Counted from the stretch's first letter, positions 42,261-50,646 are shown. The stretch is 50,858 bases of DNA from CAG-492 sp045643465 (GCA_045643465.1 JAZUKV010000004.1:1-50858), one strand, 5' to 3'. Translations and numbers: made by a program. Notes: a model not told the origin generated them from the letters alone.

Positions 42261-42361
42261 GCTTTAATAGTAGAAATTTCTCTAACTTCGAAATCTTTCT
42301 ACATCATTCGCTATCCACACCAAGACAAATCTTCCTTATTTGGAAGTAGAAAGGTACATTT

Positions 42362-42889
42362 ATGGCAGAAAAAATTTAAAAAAAGGTAAAACACCTTGAA
42401 AGCACAGTTGAATACCTTCTTAATATTGTTGGAGTTTTATCGGAAAATCAAGAAAATCTTCAAAATGAGATTTCTATATTAAAAGATGAAATTGATGCTC
42501 TTAAAGGAAATCTTGTAGCGTGTTCCCCAGAAACACTTCAGCAACCTAATTCAACTTCCAGTGATATCACTCTTTGTAATGCATTAAATCACGTAAGCTA
42601 TAAAGCATGTCCCAGATATATGAAAAGAATTTTTACCAATCTTCTATATCATGGAAATAGTATTGATCAAAATACTTGCATTACCTATTTTTCAGATATG
42701 TGTTTTGCAGAATTTATATGCATTTATGAAAGATTAACTATTTCAAATGTTTCTGCTTTTGCAGCTCTCTCGGTCATTGCAGAGCATTATGGTATCACTA
42801 CAAACATTTTTAATTTTCCTACTACAAAATTGGAAAAAGATTTCACAAAAAAATACGAGCTATATAAAAAAAGTTTTGAATTTGAATAA
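42362..42889 (+). pseudogene. Orphan coiled-coil protein with in-frame stop at codon 6
   Basis: ATG at 42362 (GAAAGG upstream) gives MAEKI then TAA (42377-42379), after which the same frame stays open for 169 codons: KKVKHLESTVEYLLNIVGVL, ENQENLQNEISILKDEIDALK (coiled coil), a linker and ALNHVSYKACPRYMKRIFTN...FVSAFAALSVIAEHYG-like helical end. The codon usage and coiled coil continue smoothly over the stop, so the natural protein is probably 175 residues. No other start codon precedes the ATG at 42620. Nonsense mutation, sequence error or read-through are all possible. Family unknown. Confidence 0.6.
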
Positions 42890-42901
42890 AATTTTGCGCA
42901 T

Positions 42902-42935
42902 AAATAAAAAGAGCACTTATGTGCTCTTTTTATTT
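42902..42935. terminator. Bidirectional terminator
   Basis: AAATAAAAAGAGCAC TTAT GTGCTCTTTTTATTT between the convergent orphan gene and the membrane protein gene; overlaps the last codons of the latter. Confidence 0.85.
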
Positions 42936-43505
42936 ATATTTTTCATATTTATAAACTTCATTTATATTTTTATAATAAACTATCTTTAATTTTGAATATT
43001 CCTTATTACGCTCTTTTTGATAATCATTTTTTGTATGTTGAGTTAATTTTATTTTAACTTTTTTTCCATCAATATATCCATTTATTTTGTATTTGTGACT
43101 ATTTTTTACAGTATGCTCCCTTTTTATAATTGCATCAGTCATTATGCATTCTTGTGGTCCTTCCTCAATATCTTTAATATATAAATGGCCCCTATAGAAT
43201 AATATACTTGATATTATGACTGAAATTGCTATGAATACTACTGTTAACACTACTTCAGATTTATTTGGTTTTAAATTTTTTGTTTTCCTGAATTTTAAAA
43301 TCTGTTTTAAACTAAAACATAAAGTAGTCGCTATTAATAAAAATCCCCAATAATTAAAAAATGAAGCCCCTACTATTAAATATCCCTCTTCATCTGATGA
43401 ATTGGTTGTTATTACATATGAAATAATTATTGGTATCACTATAATAAAAATTATAATTAAAAGAAACAAACCAATTATTTTTAATATCATTTTTATATTT
43501 TTCAT
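42930..43505 (-). CDS. Membrane protein with extracytoplasmic beta domain (191 aa)
   Basis: Three membrane helices (residues about 5-32, 45-65 and 83-105) followed by a soluble domain with EECIMTDAIIKREHTVKNSH-like strands and KKVKIKLTQHTKNDYQKERN. No family recognised. Start at 43505, GGAGGCAA upstream. Monocistronic. Confidence 0.65.
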   Translation of the reverse strand: MKNIKMILKIIGLFLLIIIFIIVIPIIISYVITTNSSDEEGYLIVGASFFNYWGFLLIATTLCFSLKQILKFRKTKNLKPNKSEVVLTVVFIAISVIISSILFYRGHLYIKDIEEGPQECIMTDAIIKREHTVKNSHKYKINGYIDGKKVKIKLTQHTKNDYQKERNKEYSKLKIVYYKNINEVYKYEKYK

Positions 43506-43705
43506 ATTGCCTCCATATTATTTAATATCTACCATACATTTTCCTTTTTTCTACAATAATTATAACAAAAATACTGGATAAAGTTCAACAACTTTTTCCA
43601 GTATTTATTAATTTAACTTTATTGAATTATATTCTGCTAAATGCTTTTAATTAAATTACTTGCTAAAAATATAATTAAACACAATAATTTTACAAAATAA
43701 AAAAA

Positions 43706-43721
43706 CTCCAGATTACTGGAG
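43706..43721 (-). terminator. Terminator of the 102-aa orphan gene
   Basis: CTCCAG ATTA CTGGAG then TTTTTTTATTTTG on the minus strand. Confidence 0.75.
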
Positions 43722-43744
43722 AACCTTTTAGGTTTTTAGGCTTT

Positions 43745-44053
43745 TTAGAAGAATGGCTCTGCACGAACACGATTAAGATTTTCGTGAACTTCTTCCTTGG
43801 AAACATTTCCTTCCCTGATATACTGGATTGTCTTATTGAACTTATCCATGTCTCTTCCGCAGCAGTCGTTCCATAACATATAAATCTTCGAACCGTAGAT
43901 TTCCATAAAGTCAAAGAACAATATGTCAAGAAGTGCATTAGGATTAGAGTTGAGCATATTTACCATACAAGTAACTGCTCCAGGGTTTCCTTCGGACATA
44001 GCCACAACCATATCCTGAATGCTCATGTTAGCTGTAATTCTTTCTTCTGCCAT
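43745..44053 (-). CDS. Orphan helical protein (102 aa), foreign-looking cassette
   Basis: MAEERITANMSIQDMVVAMS, EGNPGAVTCMVNMLNSNPNA, LLDILFFDFMEIYGSKIYML, WNDCCGRDMDKFNKTIQYIR, EGNVSKEEVHENLNRVRAEP. All-helical, acidic, with a Cys-Cys pair; no signal peptide. Perfect RBS AGGAGG and a perfect promoter at 44136-44164. Higher GC than the 36-43 kb region; it resembles the 32-34 kb cassettes in organisation. Function unknown. Confidence 0.7.
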   Translation of the reverse strand: MAEERITANMSIQDMVVAMSEGNPGAVTCMVNMLNSNPNALLDILFFDFMEIYGSKIYMLWNDCCGRDMDKFNKTIQYIREGNVSKEEVHENLNRVRAEPFF

Positions 44054-44135
44054 AATTTCCCTCCTTAGGCAATAGCCTTTTCATATGATGTGAATGCTTA
44101 TGATGTAGCGGAATAACAACGTTTCGCCACATGCC

Positions 44136-44164
44136 ATTATATTATATTTACATAAAATTGTCAA
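44136..44164 (-). promoter_or_regulatory. Consensus promoter of the 102-aa cassette
   Basis: TTGACA (44159-44164), 17-base spacer, TATAAT (44136-44141). A GTGGCG...CGCTAC hairpin opens the 80-base leader. Confidence 0.85.
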
Positions 44165-44241
44165 GTTCTAGTTCTAACATAAAATTCATCTTTAATTGTT
44201 TTCATTTTAACATCATCCTTTCCAAAGGATGGCAAAAAAAA

Positions 44242-44264
44242 TCAACCAGTTTGTTACTGGTTGA
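44242..44264 (-). terminator. Terminator of tRNA-Gly
   Basis: TCAACCAG / CTGGTTGA stem with a T-run on the minus strand, 8 bases after the tRNA 3' end. Confidence 0.8.
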
Positions 44265-44271
44265 AAAATAT

Positions 44272-44345
<74 letters not shown>

Positions 44346-44564
44346 ATGGCGTTTCAACAAAAAATATTATATCATAATAATTTGCACTTGTCAATAGCTT
44401 GTTACAAAAAAGTCGAATTGCATAAAATATATTGTGCCCCAACGCAACAAAAGTGCAAAAACGCCAATTTATAATGAAATAATGTGACAAAAATGTTATT
44501 TGAATGACATATTAATGTCACATTGGCATGATATAATATTATTGCTTCCCCAACTAAACCCTGT

Positions 44565-44591
44565 GCCGCACAATCTTTGTGCGGTGTTGCC
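44565..44591. repeat. MITE fragment (3' terminal inverted repeat)
   Basis: GCCGCACAATCTTTGTGCGG followed by TGTTGCC, identical to the right end of the full copy at 49211-49383. Confidence 0.75.
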
Positions 44592-44696
44592 TGAAATTAT
44601 ACAATATTTTGAATATTATATCATAAATGCGGTATAATGTCAATATATATCCAAATACAAAAAGGGACAGCATTCAAACTGTCCCTTAAAAATCAT

Positions 44697-44726
44697 TAAG
44701 GCGGCACCACACAAAGCTCGTCAGCC
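44697..44726. repeat. Degraded MITE left end
   Basis: TTAAGGCGGCACCACACAAA then GCTCGTCAGCC resembles the left end TTAAGGCAACACCGCACAAA GCACGTCTGACG of the family with several changes. Confidence 0.55.
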
Positions 44727-44803
44727 AATGTAGTTTTCAACACAGTTGCAATATATGTTGAAAACTGCAAGTCTAAAACGTGCAAAGCCGTCAGGAGTGA
44801 TAT

Positions 44804-44840
44804 GTGTATAAAAAAATGGGACATAAAGTCCCATTTTTAT
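44804..44840 (-). terminator. Terminator of pepV
   Basis: GTATAAAAAAATGGGAC / GTCCCATTTTTATAC hairpin, 30 bases after the pepV stop codon. Confidence 0.75.
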
Positions 44841-44871
44841 ACGACGGACGAAAAAGGAGCAGATGGAGAAA

Positions 44872-46164
44872 TTATTTACAGATATCGATTATGGCTTCTG
44901 CCATAATTTCTGCGTTTTTCAGCAGGTTATCTGCGGTAATAAATTCATCAGCACCATGCATATTGCCGTCCTCGTCAGGAAATTCCGCACCGAAAGCGAC
45001 ACCACCGTCGATATCGTGGACATACGTACCGCCTCCGATGGAAATACACAGCCCCTTTTTGCCCGTGACTTTTTCATAGACTTTGAGCAATGACTGGACA
45101 AAATCGCTGTTGCCGTCGGTGTAATGCGGTTCAGTTCCTTCGCAGGAATCAATGTCGAAACCACAGTCGGAAAGTTTTCCACATATGATGCTTTTGATGT
45201 TGAAAAGCTTGCAGTTCAGAGGAAAACGTATGTCAATTCCACCGTGCAAACGACCGTTTTCGGTGTTCAGCATTGACAGCACACACGTAGTTTTTTCCGA
45301 TATTTCGTCCTCAAAGCAAATGCCGCAGGATTTGCCGTCAATTTCACCATGCGGGAAAAGTTTCAACAGGCTTTTCAACAATGGCTTGTTGAAATTGTAG
45401 TCACGCAGGAATTTTGTTATGGCATTATCGGCTTTCTGAGGAGTAGAAGCGTGGGCAGATGTACCCTCAACTGTGCCGGAATTTGCTTTCACTCCGTCAG
45501 GCAGATTTTCATTAAAGCTGAAAGTACAGGTATTCGGTACAGCGTTGATGACCTGACCGCCGTGAATTTCGCCGTCCTCAAAAGGAGCGGAGAAGTACAC
45601 TCTTATCATGCCTTTTTCACCGTTAATAACGGGATATTCGCCGTCGGGAGTGAATACCATAGGCGGCAGACTGCGTTTTTTTCGATAGTATGCAAGGTCA
45701 GCCGAGCCGTTTTCTTCATTAGTGCCGAATATAAGGCGAACGCCCTTTTTCAGCGGTATACCGAGTTCTTTGACAGCTTTCATCGCATAAAGAGCCGCAA
45801 CAGAAGGTCCTTTGTCGTCGATAGTACCACGTCCGATGAGTTTTCCACCGTCAATTTTCAGCGTATAGGGGTCACTTGTCCAGCCTGTGCCTTCGGGAAC
45901 TACATCAAGGTGCGAAAGAATTGCAAGCTGTGGTTCAAGCTCATTCAAATCGGCTGAACCTGCATAGTTTTCAACATTCTCTACAGCAAAGCCATTCTCA
46001 CGGCATTTATCCAGCATGATTTCGAGTGCTCTTGCAGGCTCTCTGCCAAAAGGGAAACCATCCTCAGCATTGCCCTGAACGCTTTTCACAGCGACAAGCT
46101 CGCCAAGAAAATCAATCATTTCCTGCCTGTGTTCTTCAAGATATTGTTTAATGTGATATTGCAT
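44872..46164 (-). CDS. pepV: Dipeptidase PepV (M20 family)
   Basis: 430 residues. Zinc ligands: His in ILSHLDVVPEG, Asp in GRGTIDDKGPSVAAL, Glu pair in GTNEENGSADL (general base Glu and ligand), and His in NMHGADE. A lid domain (VINAVPNTCTFSFNENLPDG ... GTSAHASTPQKADNA) is inserted in the middle as in PepV. Cleaves dipeptides, including those with D-residues at the N-terminus. GC content clearly higher than in the 1-44 kb part. Confidence 0.93.
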   Translation of the reverse strand: MQYHIKQYLEEHRQEMIDFLGELVAVKSVQGNAEDGFPFGREPARALEIMLDKCRENGFAVENVENYAGSADLNELEPQLAILSHLDVVPEGTGWTSDPYTLKIDGGKLIGRGTIDDKGPSVAALYAMKAVKELGIPLKKGVRLIFGTNEENGSADLAYYRKKRSLPPMVFTPDGEYPVINGEKGMIRVYFSAPFEDGEIHGGQVINAVPNTCTFSFNENLPDGVKANSGTVEGTSAHASTPQKADNAITKFLRDYNFNKPLLKSLLKLFPHGEIDGKSCGICFEDEISEKTTCVLSMLNTENGRLHGGIDIRFPLNCKLFNIKSIICGKLSDCGFDIDSCEGTEPHYTDGNSDFVQSLLKVYEKVTGKKGLCISIGGGTYVHDIDGGVAFGAEFPDEDGNMHGADEFITADNLLKNAEIMAEAIIDICK

Positions 46165-46175
46165 AAACCTTGCTG

Positions 46176-46649
46176 TTATATACGTTTAATACCAAGTAAT
46201 TTGCAAGTAATGTCAAATTCCGTAGAGTTTATAAAACTTAAGAGAACTGTACTACGACTAGTGCCGGTATTTAATTTATGAGTCCATTCATTTATATCAA
46301 AGTCAGATGCTGTTCTGTTCAAAAGTCCTTTGTAAAGAGCTTTAACAAATTCTTTGTTGCTTAAATTCTTAATTTGAAAATTAGTTAAAAATATTTTCTG
46401 AGCTTCTATATATGCAGATGTTTGGTCCAATGCTAATTTTGTTATTTCCAAAGAAGTAGGTATTCTATTAATAACACTATAAAGTCTTGTGAGATATATT
46501 GTCGCACCTAATGCCTTATTTGGAGTTGCTGCACTTGCTGTAATAGTAGTGTTTGTCTCAGGAGCAATTGACTTAGAAATAGCTGTTCCTGTACCAAGAA
46601 GGGTAAGAGTCATTGCTGCTGCCGAAATTCTTTTGATTAAATTTTTCAT
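46176..46649 (-). CDS. Secreted DUF4214-domain protein
   Basis: 157 residues: signal peptide (MKNLIKRISAAAMTLTLLGT...TASAATP), then a DUF4214-like helical domain with EFVKALYKGLLNRTASDFDI and NEWTHKLNTGTSRSTVLLSF, INSTEFDITCKLLGI. Such domains occur in extracellular proteins of ruminococci and others. Ends at the domain boundary. The gene is more AT-rich than its neighbours. A short MITE lies 26 bases upstream of its start. Confidence 0.75.
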   Translation of the reverse strand: MKNLIKRISAAAMTLTLLGTGTAISKSIAPETNTTITASAATPNKALGATIYLTRLYSVINRIPTSLEITKLALDQTSAYIEAQKIFLTNFQIKNLSNKEFVKALYKGLLNRTASDFDINEWTHKLNTGTSRSTVLLSFINSTEFDITCKLLGIKRI

Positions 46650-46675
46650 TGTTATTACATCCTTTTACATTTTAT

Positions 46676-46729
46676 TTAAGGCAACACCGTACAAAGTCAT
46701 CAGACGTGCTTTGTGCGGTGTTGCCTTAA
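46676..46729. repeat. Minimal MITE copy (54 bp)
   Basis: TTAAGGCAACACCGTACAAA ... CTTTGTGCGGTGTTGCCTTAA: both terminal inverted repeats with almost no centre (TCATCAGACGTG). Ends in TTAA on both sides. Confidence 0.8.
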
Positions 46730-46924
46730 GACAATTAATAAGCCTTATGCATCAAATTATATAATATTTTCATTTATATGTCAAGAGCTTTTTGCTAAAT
46801 ATTCATATTAAGTCTTTTCATTTATATAAATTAATAAAAAAAATGCTATTTGTTAATAAACTTTGTTTAGTAACGAATAACATTTCTGGTTTTGTATGGC
46901 TTTATTTTTGTACCTGTATAAAGC

Positions 46925-46953
46925 AAATGACCGCAGGAGTACTGCGGTCATTT
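46925..46953 (-). terminator. Terminator of ugpC-like gene
   Basis: AAATGACCGCAG GAGTA CTGCGGTCATTT; downstream of the ABC ATPase gene on the minus strand. Confidence 0.75.
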
Positions 46954-47006
46954 CGTGCGGTAGTCAGCCGCACTAAGAAAGAAAGGATAAATATGAAAAG
47001 AATTAA

Positions 47007-48131
47007 TCAGTTAACAATAGCCTTCTCAGTTTCCTTATCAAAGATATGAATCTTGTTAGGATTGATAGCAACCTTGATATCGTCGCCAGGCTGAGCAGTT
47101 GAAGATGGATTTACTCTTGCAGTAAGTGAGATACCTTCGCAGAGGAGATAGAGATAAGTCTCTGCACCCATCATTTCAGTGATTTCAACGTTAGCATCGA
47201 TGATACCTGTTGAAGCAGAAGCGAGATATGAAGAATCGTCATAAATATCTTCAGGACGAACACCGAGGATGATATCCTTGTCAACATATCTTGAAAGATT
47301 CTCGTTTACCTTTGACTCAGGAACGATAATCTGGTAGATGTTTCCTCTGTTTGAACCAAATTCAACAACATACTGACCATATTCTTCTCTGAGAACAGCG
47401 TCGATGAAGTTCATCTGAGGTGAACCAAGGAAGCCTGCAACGAACTTGTTTACAGGGTTCTCATAGAGGTTCTGAGGAGTATCGACCTGCTGAACGAAAC
47501 CGTCTTTCATACAAACGATTCTGTCGCCCATTGTCATAGCTTCAGTCTGGTCATGGGTTACGTAAATGAAAGTAGTACCGAGCTTCTTGTGAATCTTAGC
47601 GATTTCGGTTCTCATCTGAGCACGAAGCTTTGCATCGAGGTTTGAGAGAGGCTCATCGAGGAGGAATACCTTAGGTGAACGAACGATAGCACGGCCGAGA
47701 GCAACTCTCTGACGCTGACCACCGGACATAGCCTTAGGTTTTCTGTCGAGAAGGTGTGAAAGGTCGAGAATCTTAGCAGCCTCGTTAACCTTTCTTTCGA
47801 TTTCTTCCTTAGGAACTTTACGGAGCTTGAGTCCGAAAGCCATATTATCGAAAACAGTCATATGTGGATAGAGCGCATAGTTCTGGAATACCATTGCGAT
47901 ATCTCTGTCCTTTGGAGCAATATCATTAACCAGACGGTCACCGATGTAAAGTTCGCCTTCTGAGATTTCCTCAAGACCTGCTATCATACGGAGAGTAGTT
48001 GATTTACCGCAGCCTGATGGGCCAACGAGAACGATGAACTCCTTATCTTTAATCTCTAAATTTACGTCTGTTACAGCTGTAACTCCGCCCGGATATTTTT
48101 TATAAATGCCTTTAAGTGTTAAACCTGCCAT
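47007..48131 (-). CDS. ugpC: Sugar ABC transporter ATP-binding protein (UgpC/MsmX type)
   Basis: 374 residues. Walker A GPSGCGKST (37-45), Q-loop VFQNYALYPHMTV, signature MSGGQRQRV (135-143), Walker B VFLLDEP (155-161), H-loop YVTHDQTEAM, then the MalK-like C-terminal OB domain (ILGVRPEDIYDD, YLYLLCEGISLTARVNPSST). Long enough to be the shared ATPase of several sugar importers, as MsmX is. Own promoter, alone in its unit, no permease genes nearby. Confidence 0.95.
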   Translation of the reverse strand: MAGLTLKGIYKKYPGGVTAVTDVNLEIKDKEFIVLVGPSGCGKSTTLRMIAGLEEISEGELYIGDRLVNDIAPKDRDIAMVFQNYALYPHMTVFDNMAFGLKLRKVPKEEIERKVNEAAKILDLSHLLDRKPKAMSGGQRQRVALGRAIVRSPKVFLLDEPLSNLDAKLRAQMRTEIAKIHKKLGTTFIYVTHDQTEAMTMGDRIVCMKDGFVQQVDTPQNLYENPVNKFVAGFLGSPQMNFIDAVLREEYGQYVVEFGSNRGNIYQIIVPESKVNENLSRYVDKDIILGVRPEDIYDDSSYLASASTGIIDANVEITEMMGAETYLYLLCEGISLTARVNPSSTAQPGDDIKVAINPNKIHIFDKETEKAIVN

Positions 48132-48349
48132 TTAATCCAGTCCTCCAGTTCAAAATAATAACGCCGATATCTATGAATCCGCCAACAAATCAATTGAAAA
48201 AGCCTGCCACAAAAGAGGAATCACGAACTGACTGAAGGGGTAAACGGGAACATACCCGAACTGTTGTTTATGAGTACCAATGTGTCTTTTACCATTCGCT
48301 GAGCTTTATTAGCAGAGAATTACTTTAATACAGTATCAGCTATAATAAT

Positions 48350-48378
48350 ATTCTACCAAATTTCCGTACATATTTCAA
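48350..48378 (-). promoter_or_regulatory. Promoter of ugpC-like gene
   Basis: TTGAAA (48373-48378), 17-base spacer, TAGAAT (48350-48355). It leaves a leader of about 210 bases (48132-48345) in which I see no gene or recognised riboswitch. Confidence 0.65.
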
Positions 48379-48402
48379 GTGGTTAAATTGACAAAGTTAT
48401 AT

Positions 48403-49182
48403 TTACTTGTTTATTAAGTTTGCCGAAAAAAAAGAAGCTTTTTCTTTAAGAAAAAAGTCAAAATTCAGGGGCGTGAATAAGTTTTCAACATCTTTGTGCA
48501 ATAATTCCATGTACATACCTGAGCTCAGTTTTTCGGGAAGTATGAGACTGCCGAGTGAAATGCGCATTAAAAACTGTACATGATTTCCAACGGCGGCAAA
48601 CATACGTCTTACCTGATGGTATTTTCCTTCGGTAAGTTCAACAAAAGCCAATGTTTCGCAGTCTGGCGACTGACATACTTTGGCAGGCTTGCAGGACTCT
48701 CCGTTTGAGAGAATCATGCCTTTTTCAAATTCGTTAATATATTTACTTTCAAATGGTCTGTCAAGTTTCACAATATAGATTTTGCTGATATGCCGCTTAG
48801 GAGAAAGCATTCTGTGTGCCAGTTCTCCGTCATCTGTGATAAGGAGAGCACCTGTTGAATCCTTGTCAAGTCTGCCTGCCGGGAAAAGACCTTTTGACCT
48901 TAGTTCAGGCGGAATAAGTTCAAGTACGATTCTGCCGTCCTTTTCATCGGTAGAGCAGACAAAGCCTTCGGGCTTGTTCACGAGGAAATACCTAAATCGG
49001 TTTTCAGAAAGTTCCCTTCCGCATACGGATACCCTGTCGCTTTCGGTATTGATTTTTGTATCGGATTTTTTCACGATTTCGTTGTTTACAGATACAGAGC
49101 CTTTGGCGGCAAGTTGTTTTATCTGACTTCGTGAATACTCTGTTCTTTCGGATATGAATTTGTCAAGTCTTACAGATGGCAT
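48403..49182 (-). CDS. RsuA-family 16S rRNA pseudouridine synthase
   Basis: 259 residues from the ATG at 49182 (AAAGGAG upstream; a longer frame to 49224 runs into MITE-flanking sequence). N-terminal S4 domain (VRLDKFISERTEYSRSQIKQ), then the RsuA catalytic motif PAGRLDKDSTGALLITDDGE (catalytic Asp) and KYHQVRRMFAAVGN. Expected to modify U516 of 16S rRNA. No partner genes. Confidence 0.92.
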   Translation of the reverse strand: MPSVRLDKFISERTEYSRSQIKQLAAKGSVSVNNEIVKKSDTKINTESDRVSVCGRELSENRFRYFLVNKPEGFVCSTDEKDGRIVLELIPPELRSKGLFPAGRLDKDSTGALLITDDGELAHRMLSPKRHISKIYIVKLDRPFESKYINEFEKGMILSNGESCKPAKVCQSPDCETLAFVELTEGKYHQVRRMFAAVGNHVQFLMRISLGSLILPEKLSSGMYMELLHKDVENLFTPLNFDFFLKEKASFFSANLINK

Positions 49183-49210
49183 AATCTGCTCCTTTCGGTA
49201 ATATATTTTA

Positions 49211-49424
49211 AGGCAACACCGCACAAAGCACGTCTGACGACTTTATACGTCATAAACTTGTATATTTTCCGTCATCTTGCACAGAAATTTCTTGACATAC
49301 GGCAGTATGCCTACAAAATTTCTGTACAATCTGACGAAAAATCTGACTGCGTTTCTGCCGCACAATCTTTGTGCGGTGTTGCCCTAACTGTGTTTCTGCC
49401 GCACAATCTTTGTGCGGTGTTGCC
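49211..49424. mobile_element. MITE, complete copy plus partial tandem copy of its right end
   Basis: Full element 49211-49383: left end AGGCAACACCGCACAAAG, inverted at the right end CTTTGTGCGGTGTTGCC; inside are further inverted segments (CGTCTGACG / CTGACGAAAA, and AGAAATTT / AAATTTCT). No ORF. The right end is followed by a second partial copy of the same right end (49391-49424), implying a nested or duplicated insertion. The D-lactate dehydrogenase stop codon falls in the TTAA flanking the element. Confidence 0.85.
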
Positions 49425-50411
49425 TTAAATATTTGATGTGATTTCGTTGAGGCATTTCTCTCCGTTGTAGAGTTTCACTATATTGTCCACTGTAGTTTCG
49501 GCAATGTTGTTCAGAGCCTCCACTGTGAGAAAAGCCTGATGAGAGGTTACGATAACATTCGGCATTGAAATTAGTCTTGCAAGAACGTCGTCATCAATGA
49601 TATGACCAGAGAAGTCCTTGAAGAAAAAGTCAGCCTCCTCCTCATAGACATCAAGGCAGGCTGCGCCTATTCTGCGTGATTTTATGCCGTCAAGGAGAGC
49701 CTCGGCATCGATAAGAGCTCCACGTGAGGTGTTGATAATTACTGCGCCTTTACGAAGTTTCTGCACAGTTTCGGCGTTGAGCATATGGTACGTTTCATCA
49801 GTCAGCGGACAGTGAAACGAGATAATATCGCTTTGTTCAAAAAGCGTGTCAAGCGAAACGTATTCAATTCCGCTGTTTTTGTCAGGAAACTTGTCATAGG
49901 CGATTATTTTCATACCGAATCCACGGCAGATATCACAGAAAACCTTGCCGATTTTACCTGTACCGATTATGCCGACTGTCCGCCCGTGAAGGTCAAAACC
50001 TGTCAGCTCATTCAGTGAAAAATTGAAATCACGAGTACGGATAAAAGCTTTGTGGATACGGCGAACTGATGTGAGAAGCATTGCCATAGCGTGTTCTGCT
50101 ACTGCATACGGAGAATATGCAGGTACACGCACAACTTTTATTTTGCCGTTTGCATGGGCAATATCGACATTGTTGTAGCCTGCACATCTAAGAGCAATTG
50201 TCCGCACACCAAGGTCACCGAGTGTGTCAATTACAGTGGAATTTACAGTATCATTTACGAATACGCAGACTGCATCGCAGCCTTTTGCAAGGCTAACGGT
50301 ATTTTCATTAAGTTTTGTTTCATAGTAAATAAATTCCACATTGCTGAGACTGCCAAAATTCTCAAACGGCGGGATATCATATGGTTTTGTATCAAAAAAA
50401 GCAGTTTTCAT
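49425..50411 (-). CDS. D-lactate dehydrogenase (2-hydroxyacid dehydrogenase)
   Basis: 328 residues. N-terminal substrate domain with RCAGYNNVDIAHANGKIKV and RVPAYSPYAVAEHAMAMLLT, NAD-binding GIIGTGKIGKVFCDI (GxGxxG at about 148-153), catalytic Arg in NTSRGALIDAEAL, Glu/His in NVIVTSHQAFLT. The insert EEEADFFFKDFSGHIIDDDV is typical of fermentative D-LDH. Reduces pyruvate to D-lactate. Start at 50411 with AAAGGAAA. Confidence 0.9.
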   Translation of the reverse strand: MKTAFFDTKPYDIPPFENFGSLSNVEFIYYETKLNENTVSLAKGCDAVCVFVNDTVNSTVIDTLGDLGVRTIALRCAGYNNVDIAHANGKIKVVRVPAYSPYAVAEHAMAMLLTSVRRIHKAFIRTRDFNFSLNELTGFDLHGRTVGIIGTGKIGKVFCDICRGFGMKIIAYDKFPDKNSGIEYVSLDTLFEQSDIISFHCPLTDETYHMLNAETVQKLRKGAVIINTSRGALIDAEALLDGIKSRRIGAACLDVYEEEADFFFKDFSGHIIDDDVLARLISMPNVIVTSHQAFLTVEALNNIAETTVDNIVKLYNGEKCLNEITSNI

Positions 50412-50519
50412 ATTTGTTTTTCCTTTCTTTAAAGTCAGCTAATGTATAGTATGTCCTTTGCGTACTAAAATTTACATGATATGCATGAAAAACACCCTGA
50501 AAAAACAGTAGTTTTTTGC

Positions 50520-50548
50520 TTGACAAAATACATATAATACGATATAAT
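50520..50548 (+). promoter_or_regulatory. Consensus promoter reading rightward
   Basis: TTGACA, 17-base spacer, TATAAT, followed by GGAGGTG at 50572. Confidence 0.7.
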
Positions 50549-50586
50549 GTTTATAAGTATATTTTTTCTTGGAGGTGTAAGCTGAA

Positions 50587-50646
50587 ATGGAAAGTGCCAC
50601 TGACGGCAGTTGTTATAGTAATAATATGGCAAAATTTATTGAATAA
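50587..50646 (+). CDS. Possible 19-aa peptide after a strong promoter and RBS
   Basis: MESATDGSCYSNNMAKFIE, with TGGAGGTG 11 bases before the ATG. Alternatively the frame beginning at CTG/GTG (50583 onward) gives a hydrophobic peptide. The promoter is excellent but the product is uncertain; could be a remnant cut by the MITE that starts at 50706. Confidence 0.25.
   Translation: MESATDGSCYSNNMAKFIE

Larger units (their letters stand above)
44346..44871. other. Transition region without genes; MITE fragments
   Basis: No coding sequence seen. It contains TGACAT/ATGTCA (near 44506), the 3' end of the MITE family at 44565-44591, a terminator-like hairpin AAGGGACAG/CTGTCCCTT (44662-44687), a degraded MITE 5' end at 44697-44726, a GTTTTCAACA...TGTTGAAAAC inverted repeat (about 44732-44764) and the pepV terminator. 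GC rises from this region onward. Confidence 0.6.

Noticed and set aside
45349..45957. 202-codon plus-strand frame
   Set aside because: Lies entirely antisense to pepV, whose motifs are intact; no RBS or promoter.
48132..48349. Riboswitch in the ugpC leader
   Set aside because: About 210 bases with some pairing potential but no conserved aptamer core that I recognise.
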